This document shows, one piece after another, positions 32,590 to 40,760 of a DNA stretch of 64,000 nucleotides (positions are counted from its first letter, which is position 1; every line of letters starts with the position of its first letter). The notes below the pieces were generated by a model. The model saw nothing but the letters and a program-made list of their open reading frames with translations. It searched no databases and was not told the origin of the DNA. The DNA is from Streptomyces physcomitrii (GTDB taxonomy: Bacteria > Actinomycetota > Actinomycetes > Streptomycetales > Streptomycetaceae), in contig NZ_JAAWWP010000010.1 in assembly GCF_012273655.1 (NCBI RefSeq), forward strand, positions 220,421 to 284,420, written 5' to 3'. The position numbers and the translations under genes are program-made.

Positions 32590-34326
32590 GTGCTCATACG
32601 ACTGCTGCGGGCCTATCTGGTCCCGTACCGAAAACCGATCGGACTGCTGGTGCTGCTGCAGTTCCTGCAGACCTGCGCCACGCTCTACCTGCCCACCCTG
32701 AACGCCGACATCATCGACCACGGTGTCGTCAAGGGCGACTCCGGCTACATCCTCTCCTTCGGGGCGGTGATGCTCGCCGTCACCGTCGTCCAGATGGTCT
32801 GCAACATCGGCGCCGTCTACTACGGCGCGCGGACCGCCGCCGCGCTCGGCCGGGACCTGCGGGCCGCCGTCTTCGACCGGGTGCAGACCTTCTCCGCCCG
32901 CGAGGTCGGGCAGTTCGGGGCGCCCTCGCTGATCACCCGGACCACCAACGACGTCCAGCAGATCCAGATGCTGGCGCTGCTCAGCTGCACGCTGATGGTC
33001 TCCGCGCCGATCATGTGCGTCGGCGGCATCGTGATGGCGCTCGGCCAGGACGTGCCGCTGTCGGCGGTCCTGCTCGCGGTCGTCCCGGTCCTCGCGCTCA
33101 GCGTCGGCCTGATCGTGCGCCGGATGCGGCCGCTGTTCCGCAGCATGCAGAAGCGCCTGGACACCGTGAACCGGGTGCTGCGCGAGCAGATCACCGGCAA
33201 CCGCGTCATCCGCGCCTTCGTCCGCGACGACTACGAGCGGCGGCGCTTCGGCGAGGTCAACACCGAGCTGACGGATGTCGCGCTCGGCACCGGGCGCCTG
33301 CTCGCGCTGATGTTCCCCATCGTGATGACCGTGGTGAACCTGTCCTCGCTCGCGGTGGTCTGGTTCGGCGCGCACCGCATCGACAGCGGCGACATGGAGA
33401 TCGGCGCGCTCACCGCCTTCCTCGCCTATCTGATGCAGATCGTGATGTCGGTGATGATGGCCACCTTCATGTTCATGATGGTGCCGCGCGCCGAGGTCTG
33501 CGCCGAGCGCGTCCAGGAGGTCCTCTCCACCGAGAGCAGCGTGGTGCCCCCGGCCGACCCGGTGCGCGAACTGGCCACCCGCGGACGCCTGGAGATCCGC
33601 GCGGCGGGCTTCCGCTACCCCGGCGCCGAGGAGCCCGTGCTCCGCGAGATCGCGCTCAGCGCGCGGCCCGGGGAGACCACCGCGGTGATCGGTTCGACCG
33701 GCAGCGGCAAGTCGACCCTGCTCGGCCTGGTCCCGCGGCTCTTCGACGTCACCGAGGGGCAGGTCCTGGTCGGCGGCGTGGACGTACGGGAGATCGATCC
33801 GAAGCTGCTCGCGCGGACCGTCGGCCTGGTCCCGCAGAAGCCGTATCTGTTCGCCGGGACCGTGGCCACCAATCTGCGCTACGGCAATCCGGACGCCACC
33901 GACGAGGAGCTGTGGCACGCCCTGGAGGTCGCCCAGGCGCGGGACTTCGTGGAGAACTCGCTGGAGGGCGGGCTCGACGCGGCCCTCTCCCAGGGCGGCA
34001 CCAATGTCTCCGGCGGCCAGCGCCAGCGGCTCGCGATCGCGCGGACCCTGGTGCAGCGCCCGGAGATCTACCTCTTCGACGACTCCTTCTCCGCCCTCGA
34101 CTACGCCACCGACGCGGCCCTGCGCCGGGCGATGCGCCAGGAGACCGCGGAGGCGACCGTGGTGATCGTCGCCCAGCGGGTGTCCACCATCCGCGAGGCG
34201 GACCGGATCCTCGTGCTCGACGAGGGGCGGGTGGTCGGCAGCGGGCGCCACCACGAGCTGATGGAGTCCAGCGAGACCTACCGGGAGATCGTCCTCTCCC
34301 AGCTCACGGAAGCGGAGGCGGCCTGA
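32590..34326 (+). CDS. ABC exporter half-transporter, degenerate-site NBD (subunit 1)
   Basis: 578 residues: six transmembrane helices, then a nucleotide-binding domain. Walker A GSTGSGKST, Q-loop VPQKPYLFAG, signature NVSGGQRQRLAIART, Walker B IYLFDDSFSALD, H-loop VVIVAQRVSTI. The residue after the Walker B Asp is Asp rather than the catalytic Glu, and the switch His is replaced by Gln. These are the marks of the non-hydrolysing site in heterodimeric exporters. The GTG at 32590 is the likely start because the conserved LIRLLRAYLVPYRKPI begins there. It overlaps the next gene by one base (TGATG), so the two are co-translated as a heterodimer. Confidence 0.92.
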   Translation: MLIRLLRAYLVPYRKPIGLLVLLQFLQTCATLYLPTLNADIIDHGVVKGDSGYILSFGAVMLAVTVVQMVCNIGAVYYGARTAAALGRDLRAAVFDRVQTFSAREVGQFGAPSLITRTTNDVQQIQMLALLSCTLMVSAPIMCVGGIVMALGQDVPLSAVLLAVVPVLALSVGLIVRRMRPLFRSMQKRLDTVNRVLREQITGNRVIRAFVRDDYERRRFGEVNTELTDVALGTGRLLALMFPIVMTVVNLSSLAVVWFGAHRIDSGDMEIGALTAFLAYLMQIVMSVMMATFMFMMVPRAEVCAERVQEVLSTESSVVPPADPVRELATRGRLEIRAAGFRYPGAEEPVLREIALSARPGETTAVIGSTGSGKSTLLGLVPRLFDVTEGQVLVGGVDVREIDPKLLARTVGLVPQKPYLFAGTVATNLRYGNPDATDEELWHALEVAQARDFVENSLEGGLDAALSQGGTNVSGGQRQRLAIARTLVQRPEIYLFDDSFSALDYATDAALRRAMRQETAEATVVIVAQRVSTIREADRILVLDEGRVVGSGRHHELMESSETYREIVLSQLTEAEAA

Positions 34327-36251
34327 TGGCGGTGGCGGCGAGAATGATGGCCGGACAGAGCCCCGACCAGCAGTCGATGGACTTCAAGGGCTCCAGCAGG
34401 CGCCTGCTGCGGCAGTTCCGCGCGGAGCGGGTGACCCTGGGCGTGATGCTGTGCGCGGTGGTGGTCAGCGTCACCCTGTCGGTGATCGGACCGAAGATCC
34501 TCGGGCACGCCACCGACCTGATCTTCGCCGGGCTCGTGGGCCGGCGGATGGCGGGCGGCCAGAGCCGCGAGGAGGCGATCGAGCGGATCCGGCGCGCCGG
34601 GGACGGCGGTGTCGCCGACATGCTCAGCGGCCTCGACTTCACCCCCGGTCAGGGCATCGACTTCGACCGGATCGGGCTGGTCCTGCTCAGTGCCCTGTTC
34701 GTCTTCCTCGGCTCGGGCCTGCTGATGCTGGCGGGCACCCGGCTCGCCAACCGGGCCATCAACCGCACGGTCTTCCGGATGCGCGCCGAGGTGCAGGCCA
34801 AGCTCTCCCGGCTGCCGCTCTCCTACTTCGACAGCCGCCAGCGCGGCGAGGTGCTCAGCCGGGCCACCAACGACCTGGACAACCTGGGCCAGACGCTCCA
34901 GCAGACCCTGGGCCAGCTCATCAACTCGGCGCTGACCGTCGTCGGCGTCCTGGTGGTGATGTTCTGGATCTCCCCGCTGCTCGCCCTGGTGGCGCTGGTG
35001 ACGGTGCCGCTGTCGTATCTGGTGGCCACCCGGGTCGGCAAGCGCTCGCAGCCGCACTTCGTGCAGCAGTGGCGCAGCACCGGCTCGCTCAACGCGCACA
35101 TCGAGGAGATGTACTCCGGGCACAGCCTGGTCAAGGTCTTCGGCCGCCAGGAGGAGTCCGCCCGGCAGTTCGGCGAGCAGAACACGCAGCTCTACGAGGC
35201 CTCGTACCGGGCGCAGTTCAACAGCGGGATGATGCAGCCGCTGATGCTCTTCGTCTCCAACCTCAACTACGTACTGGTCGCGGTGGTCGGCGGGCTCAGG
35301 GTGGCCTCGGGCGCGCTGTCGATCGGTGAGGTGCAGGCCTTCATCCAGTATTCGCGGCAGTTCTCGCAGCCGCTGACCCAGCTCGCGTCGATGGCGAACC
35401 TGGTGCAGTCCGGGGTCGCCTCCGCCGAGCGGATCTACGAACTCCTCGACGCCGAGGAGCAGTTGCCCGACCGGGACCCCGCCGAGCGGCCCGAACGGCT
35501 GCGCGGCCGGGTGGAGTTCTCCCATGTCCGCTTCCGCTACGAGCCGGACCGGCCGCTGATCGAGGACCTGTCGCTGACCGTGGAACCGGGCCATACGGTC
35601 GCCATCGTCGGCCCCACGGGCGCGGGCAAGACCACCCTGGTCAACCTGCTGATGCGCTTCTACGAGACCACCGGCGGCCGGATCACCCTGGACGGCACCG
35701 ACATCGCCCGGATGACCCGGGACGAACTGCGCTCCGGCATCGGCATGGTGCTCCAGGACACCTGGCTGTTCGGCGGCACCATCGCGGAGAACATCGCCTA
35801 CGGGGCCTCCCGCGAGGTCAGCCGCGAGGAGATCGAGGAGGCGGCGCGCGCGGCCCACGCGGACCGTTTCGTACGGACCCTGCCGGAGGGCTACGACACC
35901 GTCATCGACGACGAGGGCACCGGCGTCAGCGCGGGCGAGAAGCAACTCCTCACCATCGCCCGGGCGTTCCTGTCCGACCCGGTGATACTCGTCCTGGACG
36001 AGGCGACCAGCTCGGTGGACACCCGTACCGAGGTCCTCATCCAGCAGGCGATGGCCCGCCTCGCGCACGGCCGCACCTCCTTCGTCATCGCCCACCGGCT
36101 GTCCACCATCCGCGGCGCCGACACCATCCTGGTGATGGCGGACGGGGACATCGTGGAACAGGGCACCCACCCGGAGCTGTTGGCCGCCAAGGGCGCCTAC
36201 GCGGCCCTGTACGCGGCGCAGTTCGCCCAGGCGGTGGCGGAGGTGGACTGA
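34326..36251 (+). CDS. ABC exporter half-transporter (subunit 2)
   Basis: 641 residues. Six transmembrane helices, with an insertion in the first external loop (RRMAGGQSREEAIERIRRAGDGGVADMLSGLDF) common in this actinobacterial type. NBD: Walker A GPTGAGKTT, signature GVSAGEKQLLTIARAF, Walker B VLVLDEATSSVD with catalytic Glu, H-loop FVIAHRLSTI. The signature SAGEK deviates from LSGGQ and would face subunit 1's Walker site. The active site is thus formed by subunit 2's Walker B and subunit 1's signature. The substrate may be a lipid, drug or peptide; the neighbours do not say. Translationally coupled to subunit 1. Confidence 0.93.
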   Translation: MAVAARMMAGQSPDQQSMDFKGSSRRLLRQFRAERVTLGVMLCAVVVSVTLSVIGPKILGHATDLIFAGLVGRRMAGGQSREEAIERIRRAGDGGVADMLSGLDFTPGQGIDFDRIGLVLLSALFVFLGSGLLMLAGTRLANRAINRTVFRMRAEVQAKLSRLPLSYFDSRQRGEVLSRATNDLDNLGQTLQQTLGQLINSALTVVGVLVVMFWISPLLALVALVTVPLSYLVATRVGKRSQPHFVQQWRSTGSLNAHIEEMYSGHSLVKVFGRQEESARQFGEQNTQLYEASYRAQFNSGMMQPLMLFVSNLNYVLVAVVGGLRVASGALSIGEVQAFIQYSRQFSQPLTQLASMANLVQSGVASAERIYELLDAEEQLPDRDPAERPERLRGRVEFSHVRFRYEPDRPLIEDLSLTVEPGHTVAIVGPTGAGKTTLVNLLMRFYETTGGRITLDGTDIARMTRDELRSGIGMVLQDTWLFGGTIAENIAYGASREVSREEIEEAARAAHADRFVRTLPEGYDTVIDDEGTGVSAGEKQLLTIARAFLSDPVILVLDEATSSVDTRTEVLIQQAMARLAHGRTSFVIAHRLSTIRGADTILVMADGDIVEQGTHPELLAAKGAYAALYAAQFAQAVAEVD

Positions 36252-36258
36252 ACCGGGC

Positions 36259-36286
36259 GGCCCCGGGGGAACCGCTCCCCGGGGCT
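36259..36286 (+). terminator. Hairpin terminator after the ABC exporter operon
   Basis: GGCCCCGGGG and CCCCGGGGCT form a 10-bp stem (one G-T pair) with an 8-base loop, 8 bases after the stop. It lies between this gene and the convergent PhzF-like gene and may serve both. Confidence 0.7.
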
Positions 36287-36321
36287 GACGGGGTGTCAAC
36301 GCATCCCGCTCATCGCGCAGT

Positions 36322-37197
36322 TCAGCCGATGCGCGCTCCCGTGCCGCCGACCCGGACGCGCGGATCGCCCGCGCGCAGCGTCACCGTGAGCTCGCCGGGG
36401 CGGCCCAGGTCCTCGCCCTGGTGCAGGGTGAGGACGCTCTCCTCGGGGACCAGGCCGAGGTCCCGGAGGTAGGCGCCGAAGGCGGCAGCAGCGGCGCCGG
36501 TGGCCGGGTCCTCGACGACGCCGCCGACCGGGAACGGGTCCCGGACGTGGAAGACGGTGTCCGACGCCCGCCACACCAGCTGCACCGTCGTCAGGTCGAG
36601 GCGGTGCATCAGGGTTTCCAGGCGGGCGAAGTCGTAGGCGAGATCGGCGAGTCGGGCCCGGGTCGCCGCCGCGAGCACGAGATGGCGGGCCCCGGCGAAG
36701 GCGATCCGGGGCGGGAAGTCCGGGTCGAGGTCGGCCTCCGGCCAGCCGAGCGCGGCGAGCGCCTCCGCGAGGTCGGCCCCGGCGATCTCCTCCAGGTGCG
36801 GCTCGACGCTGGTGAGGGTGGCCCGTACCGCCCCGTCCTCCTCGGTCACCTCCACCGGCACGGTCCCGGCGCGGGTGGCGAAGACCAGCTCCCCGGGGCC
36901 GATCCGCTCGGCCAGGGCGACGGCGGTCGCGACGGTGGCGTGCCCGCAGAACGGCACCTCGGCACGGGGGCTGAAGTAGCGGATGCTGTACGCCCGCCCC
37001 TCCTGGCCTCCGAGTCCCGCCGGGGGCGCGGCCAGGAAGGCGGACTCCGAGTACCCGAGGTCGGCGGCGATGGCGAGCATGTCTCTGTCGTCGAGGGCGG
37101 TGGCGTCGAGGACCACACCGGCGGGGTTGCCGCCGTCGGGGGCGGTGGAGAAGGCGGTGTAGCGCAGCACCTCGGGCCGCGGGGCGTTCGTCGTCAT
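36322..37197 (-). CDS. PhzF-family isomerase/epimerase-like protein
   Basis: 291 residues with the diaminopimelate-epimerase-like double hot-dog fold: YTAFSTAPDGGNPAGVV, then YSIRYFSPRAEVPFCGHATVATA with the conserved CGHAT block, and DPATGAAAAAFGAYL near the C-terminus. PhzF itself isomerises dihydro-hydroxyanthranilate in phenazine synthesis, but no other phz gene is present. Most PhzF-like proteins have unknown substrates. The ATG at 37197 gives the normal family N-terminus; a longer in-frame extension upstream has no coding character. It converges on the ABC exporter operon. Confidence 0.87.
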   Translation of the reverse strand: MTTNAPRPEVLRYTAFSTAPDGGNPAGVVLDATALDDRDMLAIAADLGYSESAFLAAPPAGLGGQEGRAYSIRYFSPRAEVPFCGHATVATAVALAERIGPGELVFATRAGTVPVEVTEEDGAVRATLTSVEPHLEEIAGADLAEALAALGWPEADLDPDFPPRIAFAGARHLVLAAATRARLADLAYDFARLETLMHRLDLTTVQLVWRASDTVFHVRDPFPVGGVVEDPATGAAAAAFGAYLRDLGLVPEESVLTLHQGEDLGRPGELTVTLRAGDPRVRVGGTGARIG

Positions 37198-37367
37198 GCC
37201 CCCGCAACGGGGGGCGGGCGGCCGGCTATTCCTCACCGGAGGCCGCCCGTCCGCGGCCGGCGCCGACTTCACCCGGCCGGGGGATCCCGGTGGCCGGGCG
37301 GCGTCTAGGATCACCCGGTCCCGGGTCGTCGAGTCCGCTCTCCTCGGCCCGCTCTTCTCCGCACGAA

Positions 37368-37407
37368 CTACGACACGCACCATCTACGACACGCACGATC
37401 TACGACA
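37368..37407. repeat. 16-bp direct repeats immediately upstream of the MmpS-like gene
   Basis: CTACGACACGCAC occurs at 37368-37380 and 37384-37396, and a third partial copy CTACGACACG at 37400, separated by CAT and GAT. This places the array in the leader or promoter, ending 14 bases before the ATG. It could bind a regulator or be neutral slippage. Confidence 0.75.
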
Positions 37408-37420
37408 CGGGGGTACGCGG

Positions 37421-37930
37421 ATGCGCGAGGTACGGCGAACGGCACGGCGTGGGGTGACGGCGACGGCCGCGGTGGCGGCGGCGGTCGGGCTGAGCCTGGT
37501 GCTCACCGGCTGCGGGGGCAGCGGGAAGTCCAAGTCCCGTTCGCACAAGGGCTCTTCCTCCCACAAGCACGACGACCACGACTCCGGCGCGAACGCCTCC
37601 GGCGGTTCGGGAACCGGCTCCGGCTCCTCCTCCGCGAAGGTCCGGCGGCAGATCACCCTGGAGGTCTTCGGCAGCGGCCGCTCCCAGGTGGCGTACACCC
37701 TGGACACCAACCACGTGGAGCAGGCCGCCCTGCCCTGGAAGAAGACCGGGACGCTGTCCCTGACCAAGGCCGAGCAGCAGGTCGGCCGGAGCATCGGGAT
37801 CGTCCCGGGCTCGGTGCGGCGCGAGGACGGCAAGCTGGAGGCCGCTGCCTGCCGGATCACCGTGGACGGCAAGGTGGTCGTCGACAAGAAGGCGGGCGTC
37901 GCCAAGCCCTGCCAGTACGAGGTGAAGTAG
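37421..37930 (+). CDS. MmpS-like exported lipoprotein
   Basis: 169 residues. Signal peptide with lipobox LVLTGCGG (Cys 31 or so), then a 45-residue Ser/Gly/His/Asp linker (SRSHKGSSSHKHDDHDSG). The folded part, ITLEVFGSGRSQVAYTLDTNHVEQAALPWKKTGTLSL, resembles the MmpS immunoglobulin-like domain, which in mycobacteria partners MmpL transporters. A later Cys pair (AACRITVDG, KPCQYEV) probably forms a disulfide. No MmpL gene is in the window. The His/Asp-rich linker could bind metal. The start at 37421 directly follows a GGGGTACGCGG stretch. Confidence 0.78.
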   Translation: MREVRRTARRGVTATAAVAAAVGLSLVLTGCGGSGKSKSRSHKGSSSHKHDDHDSGANASGGSGTGSGSSSAKVRRQITLEVFGSGRSQVAYTLDTNHVEQAALPWKKTGTLSLTKAEQQVGRSIGIVPGSVRREDGKLEAAACRITVDGKVVVDKKAGVAKPCQYEVK

Positions 37931-38056
37931 GCCGACCGCGGCGGCTGCCGTCCCGTTCGACGGGGGGCCCTCGGCCGCCCTCCCCCGCCGGTCACGGGAA
38001 CCGCACGGCCCCCGCCCGCCGTCTCCTGAGCGGACGGCGGGGTACGGGGGGCGTGG

Positions 38057-40729
38057 GTGACGGGGCGGCGGCTGAACGACCGGTACGAACTGCGGGAGTT
38101 GCTCGGTTCCGGCGGCATGGGCGAGGTCTGGCGCGCCCGCGACCTGCGGCTCGACCGGGAGGTCGCGGTCAAGCTGCTGCACCCGCGGGCCACCGGGGGG
38201 ACCCTCGCCGCGCCCGACCGCGAGGAGCTGCTCGGCCGCTTCGCGCGTGAGGCACGGGCCGCCGCCGCGCTGGACAGCCCGTACATCGTCGCCGTCCACG
38301 ACCACGGCACCGACCGGGACGGCGGCCCGTTCCTGGTGATGTCCCTGGTCACCGGCGCCTCCCTGGAGCAGATCCTGCGCGAGCGCGGCCGGGTGCCGCT
38401 GGAGAGCGCGCTCTCCTGGACCGCCGACGTCTGCCGCGCACTGGCGGCCGCCCACGCCGCGGGCATCGTGCACCGGGACATCAAGCCCGCCAACATCATG
38501 GTCACCGGGGCGGTCTCCGGCCCGGGGCGCAAAGCGGACGGTACGGGCCGGGAAGGATCCGCGGACGGTGCGGGCCGGGAGAGATCCGGTGGCGGGACGG
38601 GCCGGGAGGGATCCGGTGGCGGGACGGGCGGCGGCAGGGTGGGCCGCGGCCCGGACGCTCCAGGCGGCTCCGGCGGGGACGGTCGCAACCCGGGCGGTGG
38701 CGGCGCGGACCGCCACGGCACCGCCAAGGTCGTCGACTTCGGCATTGCCAAGTTCACCGAGGCCCGCGCCGCGGACCCGCGGCTCACCCACACCGGGCAG
38801 CTCCCCTTCGGCAGCGTCGCCTATATGGCCCCCGAGCGCTTCCACCGGCGCACCGCGGGCGACGGCCGCACCGATCTGTACGCCCTCGGCTGCGTCCTGT
38901 ACGAACTCCTCGTCGGACGGCCGCCGTTCACCGGCGAGGCCGCCGGGATCATGTACAACCACCTGCACGACGAGCCGCTGCGGCCCAGCCGGGCCCGCCG
39001 TGAGCTGCCGGGGGCGCTCGACCGCCTCGTCCTCGACCTGATGGCGAAGGAACCGGCGGACCGCCCGGCCGACGCGGCGGAGGTCCTGGAGCGGATCGCC
39101 GCGCTACGGGAGGCGGCGGCAGCCGGGGCCGCGGGCGAGGAGTCCGCCTCGGGGCGGGTTGCTGCCGGGCGGCGGACGGCCCGCGAGGGGGCCGTGTCGG
39201 AGGAGGCCGGTGCGGGGGCGGGCGCCGGGGATGCCGGTGGCACCGTGGGCGCCGATGCGCGCCCCGAGGCCGCTCAGAAGCCCGGCACCACCGGCACCAC
39301 CGGCACCACCGACGCCACCGACGCCACCGACGCCACCGACGCCACCGACGAGAGCGGGGCGCACGGAAAGCCCACCGCCGCGCACACCGATCCCGCCGAC
39401 AAGGTCCCCGCCCGGCCCGCGCGATGGCCGAAGCCGCCGCGTCCGGTGGGCGATCAGGAGCCGGAGCCGGTACGGATCGGGTCGCCGGGCTGGTGGCGGG
39501 GTGGCCGTGGGGCGGCGGTGGCCGGCTGGACCGTGCTGGCGCTGATGGTGGTGCTGCCGGTGGGGGCGGGTCTGGCGCAGGGCGGGCCGCGGACCTGGAA
39601 GCCGACCGTGCACGATCCGGCGCCCACGGCGAGCCGGACCGCCGAGGGGCCCGCTCTCGGTGTCCTGAACGACTGGTCGGAGCCGGGCGATCAGCCCGAG
39701 GTGTGGCTGCGGGTGGTGCACGAGGCGCTCCGGGAGGCCGCGCGCCGGTCCGGTCGGCAACTGCCGCTCCGGGTCGTCTCGTTGGACCGGGCCGAGACCG
39801 CTTCCTTCAGCGACATGCTCGCCGAGCACCCGGGGCTGCTCGCCCTCGTCGGTGACACCGAACGGCTCGGCGGGGCCTCGGACAGCGCCCGGCGGGCGAT
39901 GACGGTGGTGGACACCTGCGCCGGGCGCGGCACCCCGGGCGGCGCCTTCTCGCTGCCCGCGAGCGGCTTCGAGGTGGGGCGGCAGGGCGGCGAGTATCTG
40001 CGCAAGGTGCGCGGCGCCGGGACCGTCCTGGTGGGGGCCGCGGTGGCCGACTCCCGTCCGCCGCAAGGGAGTTCGATGGCCGAGGGTCTGCGGGCGGCGG
40101 GGCTCGGCGAGGTCACGCCGGAGGGTCTGACGCCCGATGCGGGCGCCACCGCCTTCCGCCGGGTTCTGGAGCGCACCGGCCCGGACGCGGTCGTCCTCCC
40201 CGACCGGCCCACCCCGGCCCAGGGCGGCTGGCCGCAAGTGGCGGGCGAGCGGGGGCAGTTGCTCGCGGTGCCGGCCGTCCACGCCACGGCCTGCTCGGCG
40301 CCCGCGGAGGTGGCGGCCACCGCGCGGCAGGAGAAGTCACTGCCGGAGGGCACCCTGCGCTTCCGGAGCTTCCGCGACGAGCAGCAGCCGGACTGCGCGG
40401 CCTCGGCACCACTCTGCCGCCCCTCCGCCGAGTTGAAGCCCCTGCTGCGCTCCCGCGGCGCGGCCGAGCTGTACGACGCGACCCTGCTGATCGCCGCGGG
40501 CCTGGAGAAGACCCTCGACGGGGACGGCGACCTCGGGCGGCAGGATCCGGTACGGGCCCGCGCGGCCCTGCGGCAGCGGCTCGGCACGGTGGAGGGCGAG
40601 GGGCTGCTCGGCCGCTACCGCTTCCGGGACCACCGGGCCGCGGGGCGTCCGGTCTGGGCCGATGTCCGCGAGCACGGCGGATGGCGCGAGTTGGGCACCG
40701 TACGGGAGCTGGTGGAGCGGCGGGGCTGA
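38057..40729 (+). CDS. Receptor Ser/Thr protein kinase with catalytic-loop insertion and periplasmic-binding-like sensor
   Basis: 890 residues. Gly loop LGSGGMGEVW (16-25), Lys in EVAVKLL (39), catalytic HRDIKPANIM (139-148) and DFG (227-229). About 70 residues of Gly/Arg/Asp-rich repeat (TGREGS, SGGGTG, GGGADRHG) separate HRDIKPAN from DFG, where normal kinases have about 15. Pro/Ala/Thr-rich juxtamembrane region includes a Thr-Gly-Thr and Asp-Ala-Thr repeat (encoded at 39284-39346). Transmembrane helix near 485-505 (AAVAGWTVLALMVVLPVGAGLA). The external part resembles a type I periplasmic-binding domain (LVGDTERLGGASDSARRAM, GTVLVGAAVADSRPPQG). GTG start. It converges on hrdA. Confidence 0.88.
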   Translation: MTGRRLNDRYELRELLGSGGMGEVWRARDLRLDREVAVKLLHPRATGGTLAAPDREELLGRFAREARAAAALDSPYIVAVHDHGTDRDGGPFLVMSLVTGASLEQILRERGRVPLESALSWTADVCRALAAAHAAGIVHRDIKPANIMVTGAVSGPGRKADGTGREGSADGAGRERSGGGTGREGSGGGTGGGRVGRGPDAPGGSGGDGRNPGGGGADRHGTAKVVDFGIAKFTEARAADPRLTHTGQLPFGSVAYMAPERFHRRTAGDGRTDLYALGCVLYELLVGRPPFTGEAAGIMYNHLHDEPLRPSRARRELPGALDRLVLDLMAKEPADRPADAAEVLERIAALREAAAAGAAGEESASGRVAAGRRTAREGAVSEEAGAGAGAGDAGGTVGADARPEAAQKPGTTGTTGTTDATDATDATDATDESGAHGKPTAAHTDPADKVPARPARWPKPPRPVGDQEPEPVRIGSPGWWRGGRGAAVAGWTVLALMVVLPVGAGLAQGGPRTWKPTVHDPAPTASRTAEGPALGVLNDWSEPGDQPEVWLRVVHEALREAARRSGRQLPLRVVSLDRAETASFSDMLAEHPGLLALVGDTERLGGASDSARRAMTVVDTCAGRGTPGGAFSLPASGFEVGRQGGEYLRKVRGAGTVLVGAAVADSRPPQGSSMAEGLRAAGLGEVTPEGLTPDAGATAFRRVLERTGPDAVVLPDRPTPAQGGWPQVAGERGQLLAVPAVHATACSAPAEVAATARQEKSLPEGTLRFRSFRDEQQPDCAASAPLCRPSAELKPLLRSRGAAELYDATLLIAAGLEKTLDGDGDLGRQDPVRARAALRQRLGTVEGEGLLGRYRFRDHRAAGRPVWADVREHGGWRELGTVRELVERRG
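39284..39346 (+). repeat. 9-bp tandem repeat inside the receptor kinase gene
   Basis: Three GGCACCACC then four GACGCCACC units, seven in phase, encoding Gly-Thr-Thr and Asp-Ala-Thr triplets in the juxtamembrane linker. The length is likely to vary between strains without breaking the frame. The Thr residues are candidate autophosphorylation sites. Confidence 0.9.
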
Positions 40730-40760
40730 CCGCCGCCCACCGGGTGCCCGCGCGGCGGTC

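Noticed and set aside
36322..37197. Phenazine biosynthesis cluster suggested by the PhzF-like gene
   Set aside because: No other phz gene is present; PhzF-like proteins are widespread and mostly unrelated to phenazines.
38538..38650. CRISPR array in the receptor-kinase gene
   Set aside because: The repeats are contiguous, in frame and encode Gly/Arg protein; there are no unique spacers and no cas genes.
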